The position numbers were made by a program, and so were the translations under genes. A stretch of DNA of 64,000 bases from Haloferax massiliensis. GTDB lineage: Archaea > Halobacteriota > Halobacteria > Halobacteriales > Haloferacaceae. The stretch is taken from assembly GCF_001368915.1 (NCBI RefSeq), contig NZ_CSTE01000003.1, forward strand, positions 1 to 64,000, in the 5' to 3' direction. How positions within the stretch are numbered: the first letter of the stretch is position 1; the number at the start of each line of letters is the position of its first letter. Positions 52,293-61,271 of this stretch are shown here, in pieces. The notes below the pieces were generated by a model. The model searched no databases and was not told the DNA's origin. It was given only the letters and a program-made list of their open reading frames with translations.

Positions 52293-53066
52293 ATGGTCGC
52301 ATACGAGCACACGCCAGTCTCCGTCAGTGACAAGCGCGTCGTCGTCGTCGGCGGAACGAGCGGTATCGGACAGGCAATCGCCCTCGGATTCGCCAGCGAG
52401 GGCGCGGACGTCCTCGCAACCAGCCGACGCGAGTCGGCGGTCGACGAGACGGCCGACGCGATCGAGGACTTGGGGGCGAACGCGGTTCGAGAGACGTGCG
52501 ACGTGACCGACCCGGCCTCGCTCGAACGCGTCCGCGAGCGCGCCGTCGAGGAGTTCGGGGGCATCGACGTGGTCGTCGCCTCGCAGGGCGCGATTTCGCG
52601 CGACTCGGTCCTCGATATCGACGACGACGCGTGGGACCACGTCACCGACATCGCGCTCGGTGGCGTCCGCCGCGTCACGCAGGCGATGGCCCCGGCCGTC
52701 GCCGACGGCGGGTCGATAATCAACATCTCCTCTCTGGCCGCGCGACTCTCGATGGCGAACCTCCCCGCCTACTCGGCGGCGAAGGGTGGCGTCGAGGCGT
52801 TCACCCGCGCGTCCGCGAAGGAACTCGCGCCCGAGATACGCGTCAACGCCATCGCGCCCGGGTTCGTCATCACGCCGCAGAACGCCGACACCTACGCCGA
52901 GGGGACCGAAAAGCGCGAGCGAATCGACGAGCGAACGCCGCTCGGTCGGGTCGCGGAGCGAGAGGAAATCGTCGGTGCGGCGGTCTTCCTCGCGAGCGAC
53001 GCGTCTTCGTTCGTGACGGGCGAAGTCGTCACCGTCGACGGCGGCTTCGCGGACAGCGCGTTCTGA
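52293..53066 (+). CDS. Short-chain dehydrogenase/reductase
   Basis: A 257-residue classical SDR. VVGGTSGIGQAIALGFA is the cofactor motif; SSLAARLSMANLPAYSAAKGG gives the catalytic Ser, Tyr and Lys; FVTGEVVTVDGGFADSAF is the usual C-terminus. The Arg after the motif (TSRRES) suggests NADP(H). Possible roles are a sugar or sugar-acid 2/3-dehydrogenase; the neighbours point to carbohydrate oxidation. Start MVAYEHT at 52293, after nine possible leader codons. Confidence 0.85.
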   Translation: MVAYEHTPVSVSDKRVVVVGGTSGIGQAIALGFASEGADVLATSRRESAVDETADAIEDLGANAVRETCDVTDPASLERVRERAVEEFGGIDVVVASQGAISRDSVLDIDDDAWDHVTDIALGGVRRVTQAMAPAVADGGSIINISSLAARLSMANLPAYSAAKGGVEAFTRASAKELAPEIRVNAIAPGFVITPQNADTYAEGTEKRERIDERTPLGRVAEREEIVGAAVFLASDASSFVTGEVVTVDGGFADSAF

Positions 53067-53829
53067 CCGACTGTTCTCCTTTTGCGTCGCGGATTCGTCG
53101 CTCGTGACCGCGCGCGCCGCCTCTCGGGTAGTCTCCGGCCTCTCCCCGCTCCCCGGCGGGCCGTCTCCGTTTGATTCCGGTCACCGCAGGACGGTAATTC
53201 TGTAATAGGGAACGACACCGTCGAATCACACACCGCCTCGTCCGTGCCCGTTCGTCGCCGCGGTGACTCGGTAACATCGCGTCCGTTTCCCGTCGTCAGC
53301 CGTTCTGTATTACAAGCGTACTCGTGTAATTCATGCGGTCCTCTTCGACCGTAGAATGCACCAATCGCGCGATTTCTCGTTCGAATACGGCGAGACTCTG
53401 TTCTGTAATAGACAATATTCAGTTATCACTGCCTCTCGACTCGAAAGCCCCCGAATATCGACGTAGACGGTTCAAAGCGGTCGAACTGCCTTCTGTTCGA
53501 GACTCGTTTTCGTCAGTCCCTTCCTCAGTTCTCTGTGACGGTCTGATACGCCCATGTCCGAGTCGTTCGGTCGACAGTTCCCTGCATCCGACTCTGTTCT
53601 GTCTCTGAGAACATTTGTGTCGGCCTTCAGCACGGTGGTCCCGAGTGCGCGTCGACCACGATGCCCCGGCCTGCCGGCGGTCGAGCGAGACGAGGGCGGC
53701 CACTACCCGCGCTCGCCAGGGGTTCGAGACCGAACCCGCCGCCGTTTCGTGGTTCTGTGTCTCACCCCCTCGCACCCCGCTCGCGTCGGGACGTACTTTT
53801 TTAACAATCGCTGGTAATGGGGTTACTGA
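53067..53829. other. 763-bp gap with a repeated TTCTGTAATAG motif
   Basis: No convincing gene. The motif ttctgtaatag occurs at 53198-53208 and 53401-53411, and a variant ttctgtattac at 53303-53313, about 100 bp apart each. A 39-codon minus frame from a TTG (53296-53415) has halophile-like composition but no family. The region probably holds the promoter and operators of the sugar-acid operon that follows, and perhaps gene debris. Confidence 0.5.
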
Positions 53830-54699
53830 ATGCACTACCACCAGCTAGCGGTGTCGGGAGAGCGACACCTCACGGTGAGTCGTGACTCCACGACGTACGA
53901 CCTCACGAGCGCCGACCCGGACCTTCGGACGTTCGGAGACTTGGCTCGGGTGGCGAGTATCGCCCGGACTTCCATCGACCGACTCGCGGCCGAACTGACC
54001 GAGGACGCGGACGTGGTCGACGACGCGTTCGTCGACCGACACGCGACCGTCCCGGTCGACGCGGAGGAGGTTTGGGCCGCGGGCGTCACCTACCAAATCA
54101 GCGAACAGGCGCGCGAGGAGGAGAGTTCGATGCCGGACATGTACTTCGACGTGTACGACGCCGACCGGCCGGAGATCTTCTTCAAAGCGACACCGTCGCG
54201 AACGGTCGAACCGGGCGACGCCATCGGCGTCAGGGACGACTCAGAGTGGGACGTTCCCGAACCCGAACTCGGAATCGTCCTCCGCCGCGGCGAAATCGTC
54301 GGCTACACCGTCGGCAACGACGTGAGCAGTCGTTCCATCGAGGGCGAAAACCCGCTGTATCTGCCGCAGGCCAAGGTCTACGACCGCTGTTGCTCTATCG
54401 GTCCGTGCGTGGTCACGCCGGACGACGTCGACGACCCCCACGAGTTGGAGATGAGCATGACCATCGAACGCGACGGCGAGGTCGTCTACGACGACGCCAC
54501 GAACACGAGCGAGATGGTCCGGAGCTGTGAGGAACTCGTGTCGTACTTCACGCGCCACAACACGGTCCCCGAACTGGCGGTCATCCTCACGGGCACGTCG
54601 CTCGTCCCGGACCACCCGTTCGACCTGCAGGCGGGCGACCGCGTCGACATCACCGTCGAGGGCATCGGCACGCTCTCGAACTCCGTCACCACCGTATGA
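53830..54699 (+). CDS. xacE: FAH-family 2-keto-3-deoxypentonate dehydratase
   Basis: A 289-residue fumarylacetoacetase-family protein. The metal ligands sit in PEPELGIVL and [11 protein letters not shown], and the core ends [19 protein letters not shown]. In Haloferax volcanii the FAH-family XacE dehydrates 2-keto-3-deoxypentonate to 2-oxoglutarate semialdehyde, and the gene order there (xacE, xylose dehydrogenase) matches what follows here. The symbol is therefore assigned by homology recalled plus context. Its stop overlaps the start of the broken xylose dehydrogenase gene (ATGA). Confidence 0.78.
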   Translation: MHYHQLAVSGERHLTVSRDSTTYDLTSADPDLRTFGDLARVASIARTSIDRLAAELTEDADVVDDAFVDRHATVPVDAEEVWAAGVTYQISEQAREEESSMPDMYFDVYDADRPEIFFKATPSRTVEPGDAIGVRDDSEWDVPEPELGIVLRRGEIVGYTVGNDVSSRSIEGENPLYLPQAKVYDRCCSIGPCVVTPDDVDDPHELEMSMTIERDGEVVYDDATNTSEMVRSCEELVSYFTRHNTVPELAVILTGTSLVPDHPFDLQAGDRVDITVEGIGTLSNSVTTV

Positions 54700-54885
54700 G
54701 CCCACAGCCATCGACCTCGTCGAGGAGTTCACGCGCCGGGACTGGCGGGACGACGACGCGGCTGGCACCGACGGGGTCGCCGTGACCGGCCTCGGGTGGT
54801 GGACCCGCGACGAGGCGTCCGAGCTCTGAGAGACCGCGGTCGTCGTTAGCTCGAAGGCGAACCACGGTGCGACGGCGCATAGACC
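54696..54885 (+). pseudogene. xacA: Remnant of a Gfo/Idh-type xylose dehydrogenase gene
   Basis: Directly after xacE, an ATG overlapping its stop begins MSPQ; then, after a +1/-1 shift, a frame reads [32 protein letters not shown] and SEL, meets TGA at 54827-54829, and resumes ETAVVVSS before all similarity ends near 54885. This resembles my memory of the first 60 residues of the haloarchaeal xylose dehydrogenase ([16 protein letters not shown] followed by SEFCETTVVVSSS). About 300 codons are missing. I infer a frameshift, small deletions and loss of the 3' part. The next gene is intact and of the same superfamily. Confidence 0.7.
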
Positions 54886-54942
54886 CGATTCGACGGGGGT
54901 TTCTCCAGCAGTTTTATCACCGGAGTCGCCTGAATTCCTCCC

Positions 54943-55920
54943 ATGAAATTCGGCATCGTCGGCACGGCGGGCATCGGCGTCAAATCGGTCATCCCGGCGG
55001 TTCAGGCGAGCGAACACGCGGCGGCCGCCATCGCGTCCCGCGACGAGGCGCGGGCGAGCGCGGTCGCCGACGAACTCGGTATCCCCACCGCGTACGGGAG
55101 TTACGAGGCGCTTCTGGCCGACGACTCCCTCGACGCGGTCTACATCCCGCTTCCCAACAGCCTCCACGCCGACTGGGTCCGGGCGGCCGCCGACCGCGGC
55201 CTGCACGTCCTCTGCGAGAAGCCGCTGACCGCCAGCGCCGACGAGACGGCCGCCGTCTTCGACTACTGCGAGGACGCGGACGTCACGCTGATGGAGGGGT
55301 TCATGTACCGGTTCCACCCGCGGACCGAGCGGGCCGCGGAACTCGTCGCCTCCGAGCTCGGCGAGGTCGTCTCGGTCACGTCGAACTTCTCGTTCCGGCT
55401 CCCCGACGGGGCCGAGAACATCCGCATCGACCCCGACCTCGCCGGCGGGAGCGTCATGGACGTGGGCTGTTACGCCGTCAGCGCGGCGCGGCTCTTCCTC
55501 GGGACGCCCGACCGGGTGTACGCGACCACGACCGACACGTGCGACTGCGGCGTCGACACGCGGATGTCGGGCGTCTTGGAGTACGACGACGGCGCGACCG
55601 CCCGCGTCGAGTCGTCGTTCGACACGCCCGAGACCCAGTACTACCGCGTCCAGACCACCGACGGCTGGCTGGAGGCGAAGACCGCGTTCAACGTCGACCC
55701 GACGGCCTCGGCCGAACTCACCTACGCCACCGACGGCCGCGTCGTCACGGAGACGTTCGACCCGACCGACAGCTACCGCCGCGAGGTCGAGGCGTTCGCC
55801 CGCGCCGTCGAGACCGGCGAGACGCCGCGAATCGACCGCGAGGAGTCCGTTGCGGTCATGCGGACCATCGACGCGATTTACGAGAGCGCCGAGACCGGGG
55901 CCGCGGTCGACCTGAACTGA
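54943..55920 (+). CDS. Gfo/Idh/MocA-family NAD(P) sugar dehydrogenase
   Basis: A 325-residue oxidoreductase. N-terminal Rossmann fold with FGIVGTAGIGVKSVIPAV, the family tag CEKPLTAS near residue 95, and a C-terminal alpha/beta domain with MDVGCYAVSAARLFLG. It is shorter than the characterised haloarchaeal xylose dehydrogenase (about 360 residues as remembered) and differs in sequence from the remnant before it. It may oxidise xylose, arabinose or another aldose to the lactone; with the pseudogene upstream it is the best candidate for the missing step. Own promoter region with ttttatc about 30 bp before the ATG. Confidence 0.78.
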   Translation: MKFGIVGTAGIGVKSVIPAVQASEHAAAAIASRDEARASAVADELGIPTAYGSYEALLADDSLDAVYIPLPNSLHADWVRAAADRGLHVLCEKPLTASADETAAVFDYCEDADVTLMEGFMYRFHPRTERAAELVASELGEVVSVTSNFSFRLPDGAENIRIDPDLAGGSVMDVGCYAVSAARLFLGTPDRVYATTTDTCDCGVDTRMSGVLEYDDGATARVESSFDTPETQYYRVQTTDGWLEAKTAFNVDPTASAELTYATDGRVVTETFDPTDSYRREVEAFARAVETGETPRIDREESVAVMRTIDAIYESAETGAAVDLN

Positions 55921-55947
55921 CCGCCCGCGGTCGCTGTCCGCTTCGGC

Positions 55948-56808
55948 TCAGTCCAGCCGAACGTCAGAGCGGAACTCGGGCCGTCCGGTCGCCGCCACGT
56001 CGAGGCGGAACAGCGCACCCGCGTCCTCGTCCTCGTCTGCTCCGCCGTCCGGGTCGCCGCCGGCGGTCGTCACGTAGAGCGAATCGAGGTCGGCCCCGCC
56101 GAAGGCGACGCTCGTCACTTTCTCCGTCGGCACGTCGAACCGGTCGAGTTCGGTTCCGTCGGTGTCGTACTTGACCACACAGCTCCCTTCCCAGCGGGCC
56201 GACCAGATGTTGCCCGCCGAATCGACCGTCATCCCATCAGGGAGTCCCGGCGTTTCCGGCGACTCGACGAACCGCTCGCGGTCCGCGACGGCCCCCGTCT
56301 CCTCGTCGTAGGCGTACCGATAGATAGTGTGGGCCTCGGTCTCCGTGAAGTAGAACCGATCGCGGTCGCGGGTAAAGCCCATCCCGTTCGGGATGCCGAC
56401 GCCGGTTTCGACCGTCGTCACCGTTCCATCGGTGTCGAGTCGGAACAGCCGTCCGCCCGCAGCATCCGAGGGCATCGTCCCGCAGAACACTCGTCCCGCG
56501 GGGTCGGCGATGACGTCGTTGAACCGGGTCGGCGAGTCGACGATTTCCGTCGCCCCTGTGAGTTCGCCACCGACGACGCGCCCGACGCGGCCGCGGTCCA
56601 TGAACGCCAGGAGCGACCCGTCGCGCTGAATCGTCACGCCGGCGATGACCGACGTTTCGACGGGACAGTCGTGCGCCCCGGTTTCGGGGTCGTAGCGGTG
56701 CAACCGGCCACCTTCGATGTCCACCCAGTACAGTCGCTTCTCTTCGGGGTGCCAGACCGGCCCCTCGCCGAGTCGGCACGACGTGTCGACCACTCGCGTG
56801 ACGGTCAT
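55948..56808 (-). CDS. xacC: SMP-30/gluconolactonase-type sugar lactonase
   Basis: A 286-residue six-bladed propeller enzyme. CRLGEGPVWHPEEKRLYWVD holds the metal-binding Glu; FNDVIADPAGRVFCGTM and GIPNGMGFTRDRDRFYFTE hold the Asn and Asp ligands of the family. It hydrolyses aldonolactones. In the Haloferax pentose pathway XacC does this for xylono- and arabinolactone, and the neighbours agree, so the symbol is context-based. It is convergent with the Gfo/Idh gene and follows the SDR on the same strand. Confidence 0.8.
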   Translation of the reverse strand: MTVTRVVDTSCRLGEGPVWHPEEKRLYWVDIEGGRLHRYDPETGAHDCPVETSVIAGVTIQRDGSLLAFMDRGRVGRVVGGELTGATEIVDSPTRFNDVIADPAGRVFCGTMPSDAAGGRLFRLDTDGTVTTVETGVGIPNGMGFTRDRDRFYFTETEAHTIYRYAYDEETGAVADRERFVESPETPGLPDGMTVDSAGNIWSARWEGSCVVKYDTDGTELDRFDVPTEKVTSVAFGGADLDSLYVTTAGGDPDGGADEDEDAGALFRLDVAATGRPEFRSDVRLD

Positions 56809-56881
56809 AGGCGTTCGTTCGGAACCGACCGCAAAATACGCTTCCCTCGATTGTTGGGGGTGCCGTCGCGCCCGCCCCCGT

Positions 56882-57643
56882 TCAGAAGTGCGAGAGCTTG
56901 TCGCGCCGGTAGAGGTCGAGCGACAGCACCGTGTTCGGCGACCGCTGGCGGACCGCGTAGGCGATGGCGTCGGCGACCTCTATCGCCTCCGTCACCGACC
57001 CCTCCTCGAACGACTCTTCGAGCGTCTCGCCGCTCTCGGAGCCGAACTCGGTCCGGACCTCGGTCGGGTTGACGCAGGTCACGCCGACGTTCTCCTCGCC
57101 GATGGACCCCTGCAGGCTCGACGCGAACCCGCGGACCCACCACTTCGTCGCGGCGTACACCGGGTTGTGGGGTCGGGGGTGGTTCCCGGACATGCTCCCG
57201 AGGAAGACGAGGTTCCCCTCGGACTCCACGAGGTGCGGAATCGCCTCTCTCGCCGTGTAGAACATCCCGTCGACGTTGACGCCGGTCATCAGGCGGTACT
57301 CCTCGTCGGTGAGTTCGGCGACCGACTTGTCGATGCCGAGGCCGGCGTTGCAGACGACGATGTCGAGCGAGCCGAAGCGCTCGACGGTCGCGTCGACGAG
57401 CGCCCGGACCGCGTCGGAGTCGGTCACGTCCGTCGGCACGACGCTCACGGCGGCGTCCGTCGTCTCGCGAATCTCCTCTGCGAGCGATTCCAGCCGTTCG
57501 GCTCGGCGGGCGGCGAGACACACGTCCGCGCCGTCCTCGGCGAGCACGCGCGCGGTCGCCGCGCCGATTCCCGAACTCGCACCCGTGACGAGTGCTGTGC
57601 GTCCGTCGAGCGGATCGTCCATGGCGGTTGGTCGGTCGACCAT
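56882..57643 (-). CDS. Short-chain dehydrogenase/reductase of the pentose cluster
   Basis: A 253-residue classical SDR: LVTGASSGIGAATARVLAEDG, NAGLG with the family Asn, and the catalytic YAATK. CLAARRAERL after strand 2 suggests NADP(H). Start at 57643 (MVDRPTAM) or seven codons later at MDDPLDG. It shares strand and likely transcript with the lactonase gene. It may be an aldose dehydrogenase; the extended-SDR arabinose dehydrogenase (XacB) known from H. volcanii is longer and not this protein. Confidence 0.82.
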   Translation of the reverse strand: MVDRPTAMDDPLDGRTALVTGASSGIGAATARVLAEDGADVCLAARRAERLESLAEEIRETTDAAVSVVPTDVTDSDAVRALVDATVERFGSLDIVVCNAGLGIDKSVAELTDEEYRLMTGVNVDGMFYTAREAIPHLVESEGNLVFLGSMSGNHPRPHNPVYAATKWWVRGFASSLQGSIGEENVGVTCVNPTEVRTEFGSESGETLEESFEEGSVTEAIEVADAIAYAVRQRSPNTVLSLDLYRRDKLSHF

Positions 57644-57945
57644 ACGCCGTGATTAGCTCCCTGCCGCATACGTGTTTCCCCGCGACAACGTCGCGCCGAA
57701 CGCTGAGACTCGTCGAACGCCGTCTGCGGACCGCGACGCGAGCTAGAGCCCGCCTGCGAGGGGGTGTCGCGGCCGACGACAGTTCCCGCACGGGCTTCGC
57801 TCGGTTCTCGACCGCGCCCCCACGCTCGTCCGACGCAGTTCCGCCCGCAATTCTTGCGAAAGACGTTCGCTCGACCCTGTGGAGCTGTTACATAACCATC
57901 ATTCATTCACAACCTATATATGCGGGTAGCTAACATGGGTATAAC
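57644..57945. promoter_or_regulatory. 302-bp divergent region with the sugar-importer promoter
   Basis: ctatatatg at 57914-57922 centres 28 bp before the ATG of the binding-protein gene, indicating a strong leaderless promoter. attcattcacaac directly before it may be an activator (BRE or regulator) site. Nothing gene-like in the rest. Confidence 0.65.
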
Positions 57946-59328
57946 ATGGCTGAGAACGACAGTAGCGATAAAAGTGTGAACCGTCGAAAGTATCTCACTG
58001 TCCTGTCCGCGGGTGTCGCAACCGGCATCGCTGGATGTACCGGCGGTGGCGGCTCCGAGACGGATGGAACCGAAAGCGGAAGCGAAAGTGGAAGCGGTTC
58101 TGACGGTACCTCCGACACCGAGACCGGCGGGAGCAGTTCGGGCGGCACGTGGGACTCGCAACTCGAAGTGCTCCACGGTTGGGCCGGCGGCGACGGCGAG
58201 GCGGCGGTCACCGCGCTCATCGAGGCGTTCGAGGAGGAGTATCCAGAGATGGATACGAACTTCCAAGCGGTCGGCGCGAGCGCGAACGTGAACCTCAACG
58301 CGACGATTCTCCGACGACTGGCGAACAACAACCCGATGAGTTCGTTCGCCAACTGGCCGGGGAAGAACCTCGAACGGTACTCGGGCGCGCTGATGGACCT
58401 CGAAGCCGACGTGTGGGACGCCGAAGGATTCAAAGACACCATGCAGTCCCGCGCGGTCGAACTGTGTAAGTTCAACGACAAGATGCCGGCGGTCCCGATC
58501 GGCTCCCACCGGATGAACAACCTGTTTTACAACACCGCCGTGTTCGAGGAGGCCGGCATCGACGCGTCGAGCCTCGACAGCGTCGACGCGCTCCTCGACG
58601 CGCTCGAAGCTATCGACCAGAACACGGACGTGACGCCGATGGCGCAGGCGATGGTCGCGCCGTGGACGAACCTCCAACTTTGGGCGCAGATTCTGACGAG
58701 CCAGAGCGGTGTCGAGGCGTACACGAACTTCATCGAGGGCAACCCCGACAGGGCGGCCGTCGTCGAGGCGCTCGAAGCGCTGAAGACCATCAACGAGAAC
58801 TACATCACCGCCGACGCCTCGTCCATCAGCTTCACGACGGCGGGGCAGAAGGTCATCTCGGGGAACGCGGCGACCATCCATCAGGGGAACTGGGTGTACG
58901 GAATGTTCCGCGCCGACGACAGCTTCAACTACAAAGAGCAGTGGGACTGGATACCGTTCCCGGGGACGGAAGGTATCTACTTCTACCACGTCGACTCCAT
59001 CGTCGCGCCGAGCAACAACCCGAGCCGCGAGGAGACCATCGCGTGGCAGAAGTTCGTCGGCACGAAGAAGGCCCAAATCGCCTTCAACAACCCCAAGGGG
59101 TCGGTCCCGCTTCGCACCGACATCGACCCGAGCGAACTGACCGACTTCCTCGCGATGACGTACGAGGACCTCACCGACTCGGAGGCGTACCCGCCGACCA
59201 TCGCCCACGGTCTCGCCGTCACGCCCAAGACGATGGGCGCGTGTAAGACCGCCTTCGGCGATAACTTCATGGGGCCGTTCAAGGTCGAAGCCACCGCCGA
59301 CGCGCTCGTCGAAGCGGTCTCCGAGTAA
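57946..59328 (+). CDS. xacG: Pentose ABC importer, binding lipoprotein
   Basis: A 460-residue sugar-binding protein (SBP_bac_1 type). Tat lipoprotein signal with RR at 13-14 and lipobox Cys 31 (IAGC), then a 35-residue Ser/Gly/Glu linker, and the fold starting LEVLHGWAGGDGEAAVTALI. AVPIGSHRMNNLFYNTAVFEEAG is the hallmark hinge region. It opens the five-gene importer that corresponds to xacGHIJK for xylose and arabinose in Haloferax volcanii; substrate assignment is by that synteny and by the neighbouring oxidation genes. Confidence 0.85.
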   Translation: MAENDSSDKSVNRRKYLTVLSAGVATGIAGCTGGGGSETDGTESGSESGSGSDGTSDTETGGSSSGGTWDSQLEVLHGWAGGDGEAAVTALIEAFEEEYPEMDTNFQAVGASANVNLNATILRRLANNNPMSSFANWPGKNLERYSGALMDLEADVWDAEGFKDTMQSRAVELCKFNDKMPAVPIGSHRMNNLFYNTAVFEEAGIDASSLDSVDALLDALEAIDQNTDVTPMAQAMVAPWTNLQLWAQILTSQSGVEAYTNFIEGNPDRAAVVEALEALKTINENYITADASSISFTTAGQKVISGNAATIHQGNWVYGMFRADDSFNYKEQWDWIPFPGTEGIYFYHVDSIVAPSNNPSREETIAWQKFVGTKKAQIAFNNPKGSVPLRTDIDPSELTDFLAMTYEDLTDSEAYPPTIAHGLAVTPKTMGACKTAFGDNFMGPFKVEATADALVEAVSE

Positions 59329-59382
59329 CGCCTCGGTCGAAATCACAGCCCCATCATCAACAAATAACATATAGGTACATCG

Positions 59383-60336
59383 ATGGCAACACACGATAAC
59401 ACGGAGCACGTCGCCGACGCGACCGACGAGGCGGTCGGGTGGGAGTCGAAGCTCCGGTATTTCCTCAACAGCGACTTCGTTCGCTCCTCGCCGTACTGGG
59501 GAATCCCGTTCGTCCTCATGAGCATCGCCGTCTACGGTGGCATCGGCTACAACTTCGCAATCTCGTTTACGGATTACGAGGGCCTCGGGACGCCCGATTA
59601 CTCCACGCTCGACTTGGATATGTACGCACAGGCGCTGTCGAGCGAGGCGTTCAGGGCCGCCGCGCAGAACAACTTAGTCCTCCTCGTGGGCTTTACGACC
59701 GTCTGTCTGGTGCTCGGGCTGTTCCTCGCGGTCCTCTTGGACCACGGCATCAGGTTCTCCGAGAAGTTCCAGACGGTCTATCTCCTCCCGATGAGCCTCT
59801 CGTTCGTCGTCACCGCGCAACTGTGGCTCTGGATGTTCAACGTCGAAAGCGGCATCCTCAACCTCGTCGTGACGACTCTCGGGTTCAACCCGGTGGACTG
59901 GCTCGGGAATCCGTCGATAGCGCTCGGGGCGGTGATATTCGCCCTCATCTGGCAGTTCAGCGGGTACACGATGGTCGTCTACCTCGCGGGACTCCAGTCG
60001 ATTCCCGACGACCAGTTCGAGGCGGCCCGCGTCGACGGCGCGAGCATGATTCGGACCTACCTCCGCATCATCGTCCCGCAACTCAAGGAGGCGTCCGTCA
60101 GCGCGGCCGTCGTGCTGATGGTGTTCGCGCTGAAGGCGTTTACCTTCCTGTACGCGCTCGTCGGCCGGTACCGCCCGCCGAACGGGACGGACATCCTGGC
60201 GACGCTCATGGTCCGCCGGGCGTTCAAGTTCGGTGAGTGGGCCTACTCGGCCGCCATCGCGACCATGCTTCTCATCATGGCGCTCGGCGTCATCGGACCG
60301 TACCTCTACTACCAGTACAAACAGGGGAGCCTCTGA
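59383..60336 (+). CDS. xacH: Pentose ABC importer permease, first subunit
   Basis: A 317-residue CUT1-type permease (UgpA/MalF-like) with six helices. The EAA loop FEAARVDGASMIRTYLRIIVPQ lies near residue 210. It starts 54 bp after xacG and ends 2 bp before the next permease. A longer N-terminal cytosolic tail with acidic residues is present. Confidence 0.86.
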   Translation: MATHDNTEHVADATDEAVGWESKLRYFLNSDFVRSSPYWGIPFVLMSIAVYGGIGYNFAISFTDYEGLGTPDYSTLDLDMYAQALSSEAFRAAAQNNLVLLVGFTTVCLVLGLFLAVLLDHGIRFSEKFQTVYLLPMSLSFVVTAQLWLWMFNVESGILNLVVTTLGFNPVDWLGNPSIALGAVIFALIWQFSGYTMVVYLAGLQSIPDDQFEAARVDGASMIRTYLRIIVPQLKEASVSAAVVLMVFALKAFTFLYALVGRYRPPNGTDILATLMVRRAFKFGEWAYSAAIATMLLIMALGVIGPYLYYQYKQGSL

Positions 60337-60338
60337 CC

Positions 60339-61268
60339 ATGTCACAGCCGTCATCCACAGGCAGCTTCGACGTCGCATCGCTCGTCGAGGACGTGAACCT
60401 GCGGCGCGTCGCTCAGTACGCGCTCGTCGTGTTCTTCCTCGGATTCTTCCTCGTCCCGCTGGAGACGGGAATCATGACCGCCATCAAGACGAACGAGTCG
60501 GTCGCTCGCTCGCTTCCCTTCGCGCCGCCCGTCGGCGAGGGCTTCACCCTCGGGAACGTCCAGTTCGCCCTCGAACAGCTCTCGGGGTCGTTCTTCAACT
60601 CGCTCATCATGTCGATTCCGGCGACCATCGGGAGCGTCCTGTTCGGGAGTATGGCCGCCTACGGCCTGACGATGGTCAACTGGCGGGCGCAGATGGGCAT
60701 GCTGATGCTGTTCGTCATCGGCGTCTTCGTCCCGTATCAGGCCGTGTTGGTCCCGCTCGCGCGCTTCTGGAACAACATCTTCCCGCTCGCACGGATGATA
60801 GAGCCGATGGTGGCGTCGATACCCTTCTTCCAGGGGTACCACGCCGACCTCGTGCCGCTCGTCATCACCCACATCGCTTACGGGATTCCCATCTGTACGA
60901 TACTGTTCCGGTCGTACTACCAGAGCCTCCCGAACTCGCTCGTCGAGGCCGGGAAGATCGACGGCGCGAGCATCACGAAGATTTACCGGCGCGTCATCCT
61001 GCCCATCTCGAAGCCGATGTTCGGCGTCGTGTTCATCTACCAGTTCACGCAGATTTACAACGAGTTCCTCTTCGCGTTCACGCTGGTCACCGGGTCCGAC
61101 GCGCCCGCGGCACCGGTCACGCTGGTGCTGCCCGCAATCGGGGCGTCGACCTCCGGCATCGACTTCGGTATCAGGATGTCCGCGGCGTTCCTCGCGGCGG
61201 TTCCGACGCTCATCCTGTACGTCGCGTTCGCCGAACAGTTCGCCAAGGGACTTCGGACGGAGGCCTAA
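60339..61268 (+). CDS. xacI: Pentose ABC importer permease, second subunit
   Basis: A 309-residue CUT1-type permease (MalG-like). The EAA loop VEAGKIDGASITKIYRRVILP is near residue 205. Start MSQPSST at 60339; the longer frame upstream is a shadow of xacH. Only 3 bp separate its end from the first ATPase gene. Confidence 0.86.
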   Translation: MSQPSSTGSFDVASLVEDVNLRRVAQYALVVFFLGFFLVPLETGIMTAIKTNESVARSLPFAPPVGEGFTLGNVQFALEQLSGSFFNSLIMSIPATIGSVLFGSMAAYGLTMVNWRAQMGMLMLFVIGVFVPYQAVLVPLARFWNNIFPLARMIEPMVASIPFFQGYHADLVPLVITHIAYGIPICTILFRSYYQSLPNSLVEAGKIDGASITKIYRRVILPISKPMFGVVFIYQFTQIYNEFLFAFTLVTGSDAPAAPVTLVLPAIGASTSGIDFGIRMSAAFLAAVPTLILYVAFAEQFAKGLRTEA

Positions 61269-61271
61269 CCT

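Noticed and set aside
53333-53608. A 91-codon plus-strand frame in the long gap
   Set aside because: Ser/Arg/Cys-rich composition unlike haloarchaeal proteins, no motif, and it lies within repeated regulatory-looking DNA.
54827-54829. In-frame TGA in the xylose-dehydrogenase remnant as a selenocysteine or readthrough codon
   Set aside because: The frame is also shifted upstream, codons are missing before the TGA and the remaining 300 codons are absent, so it is decay.
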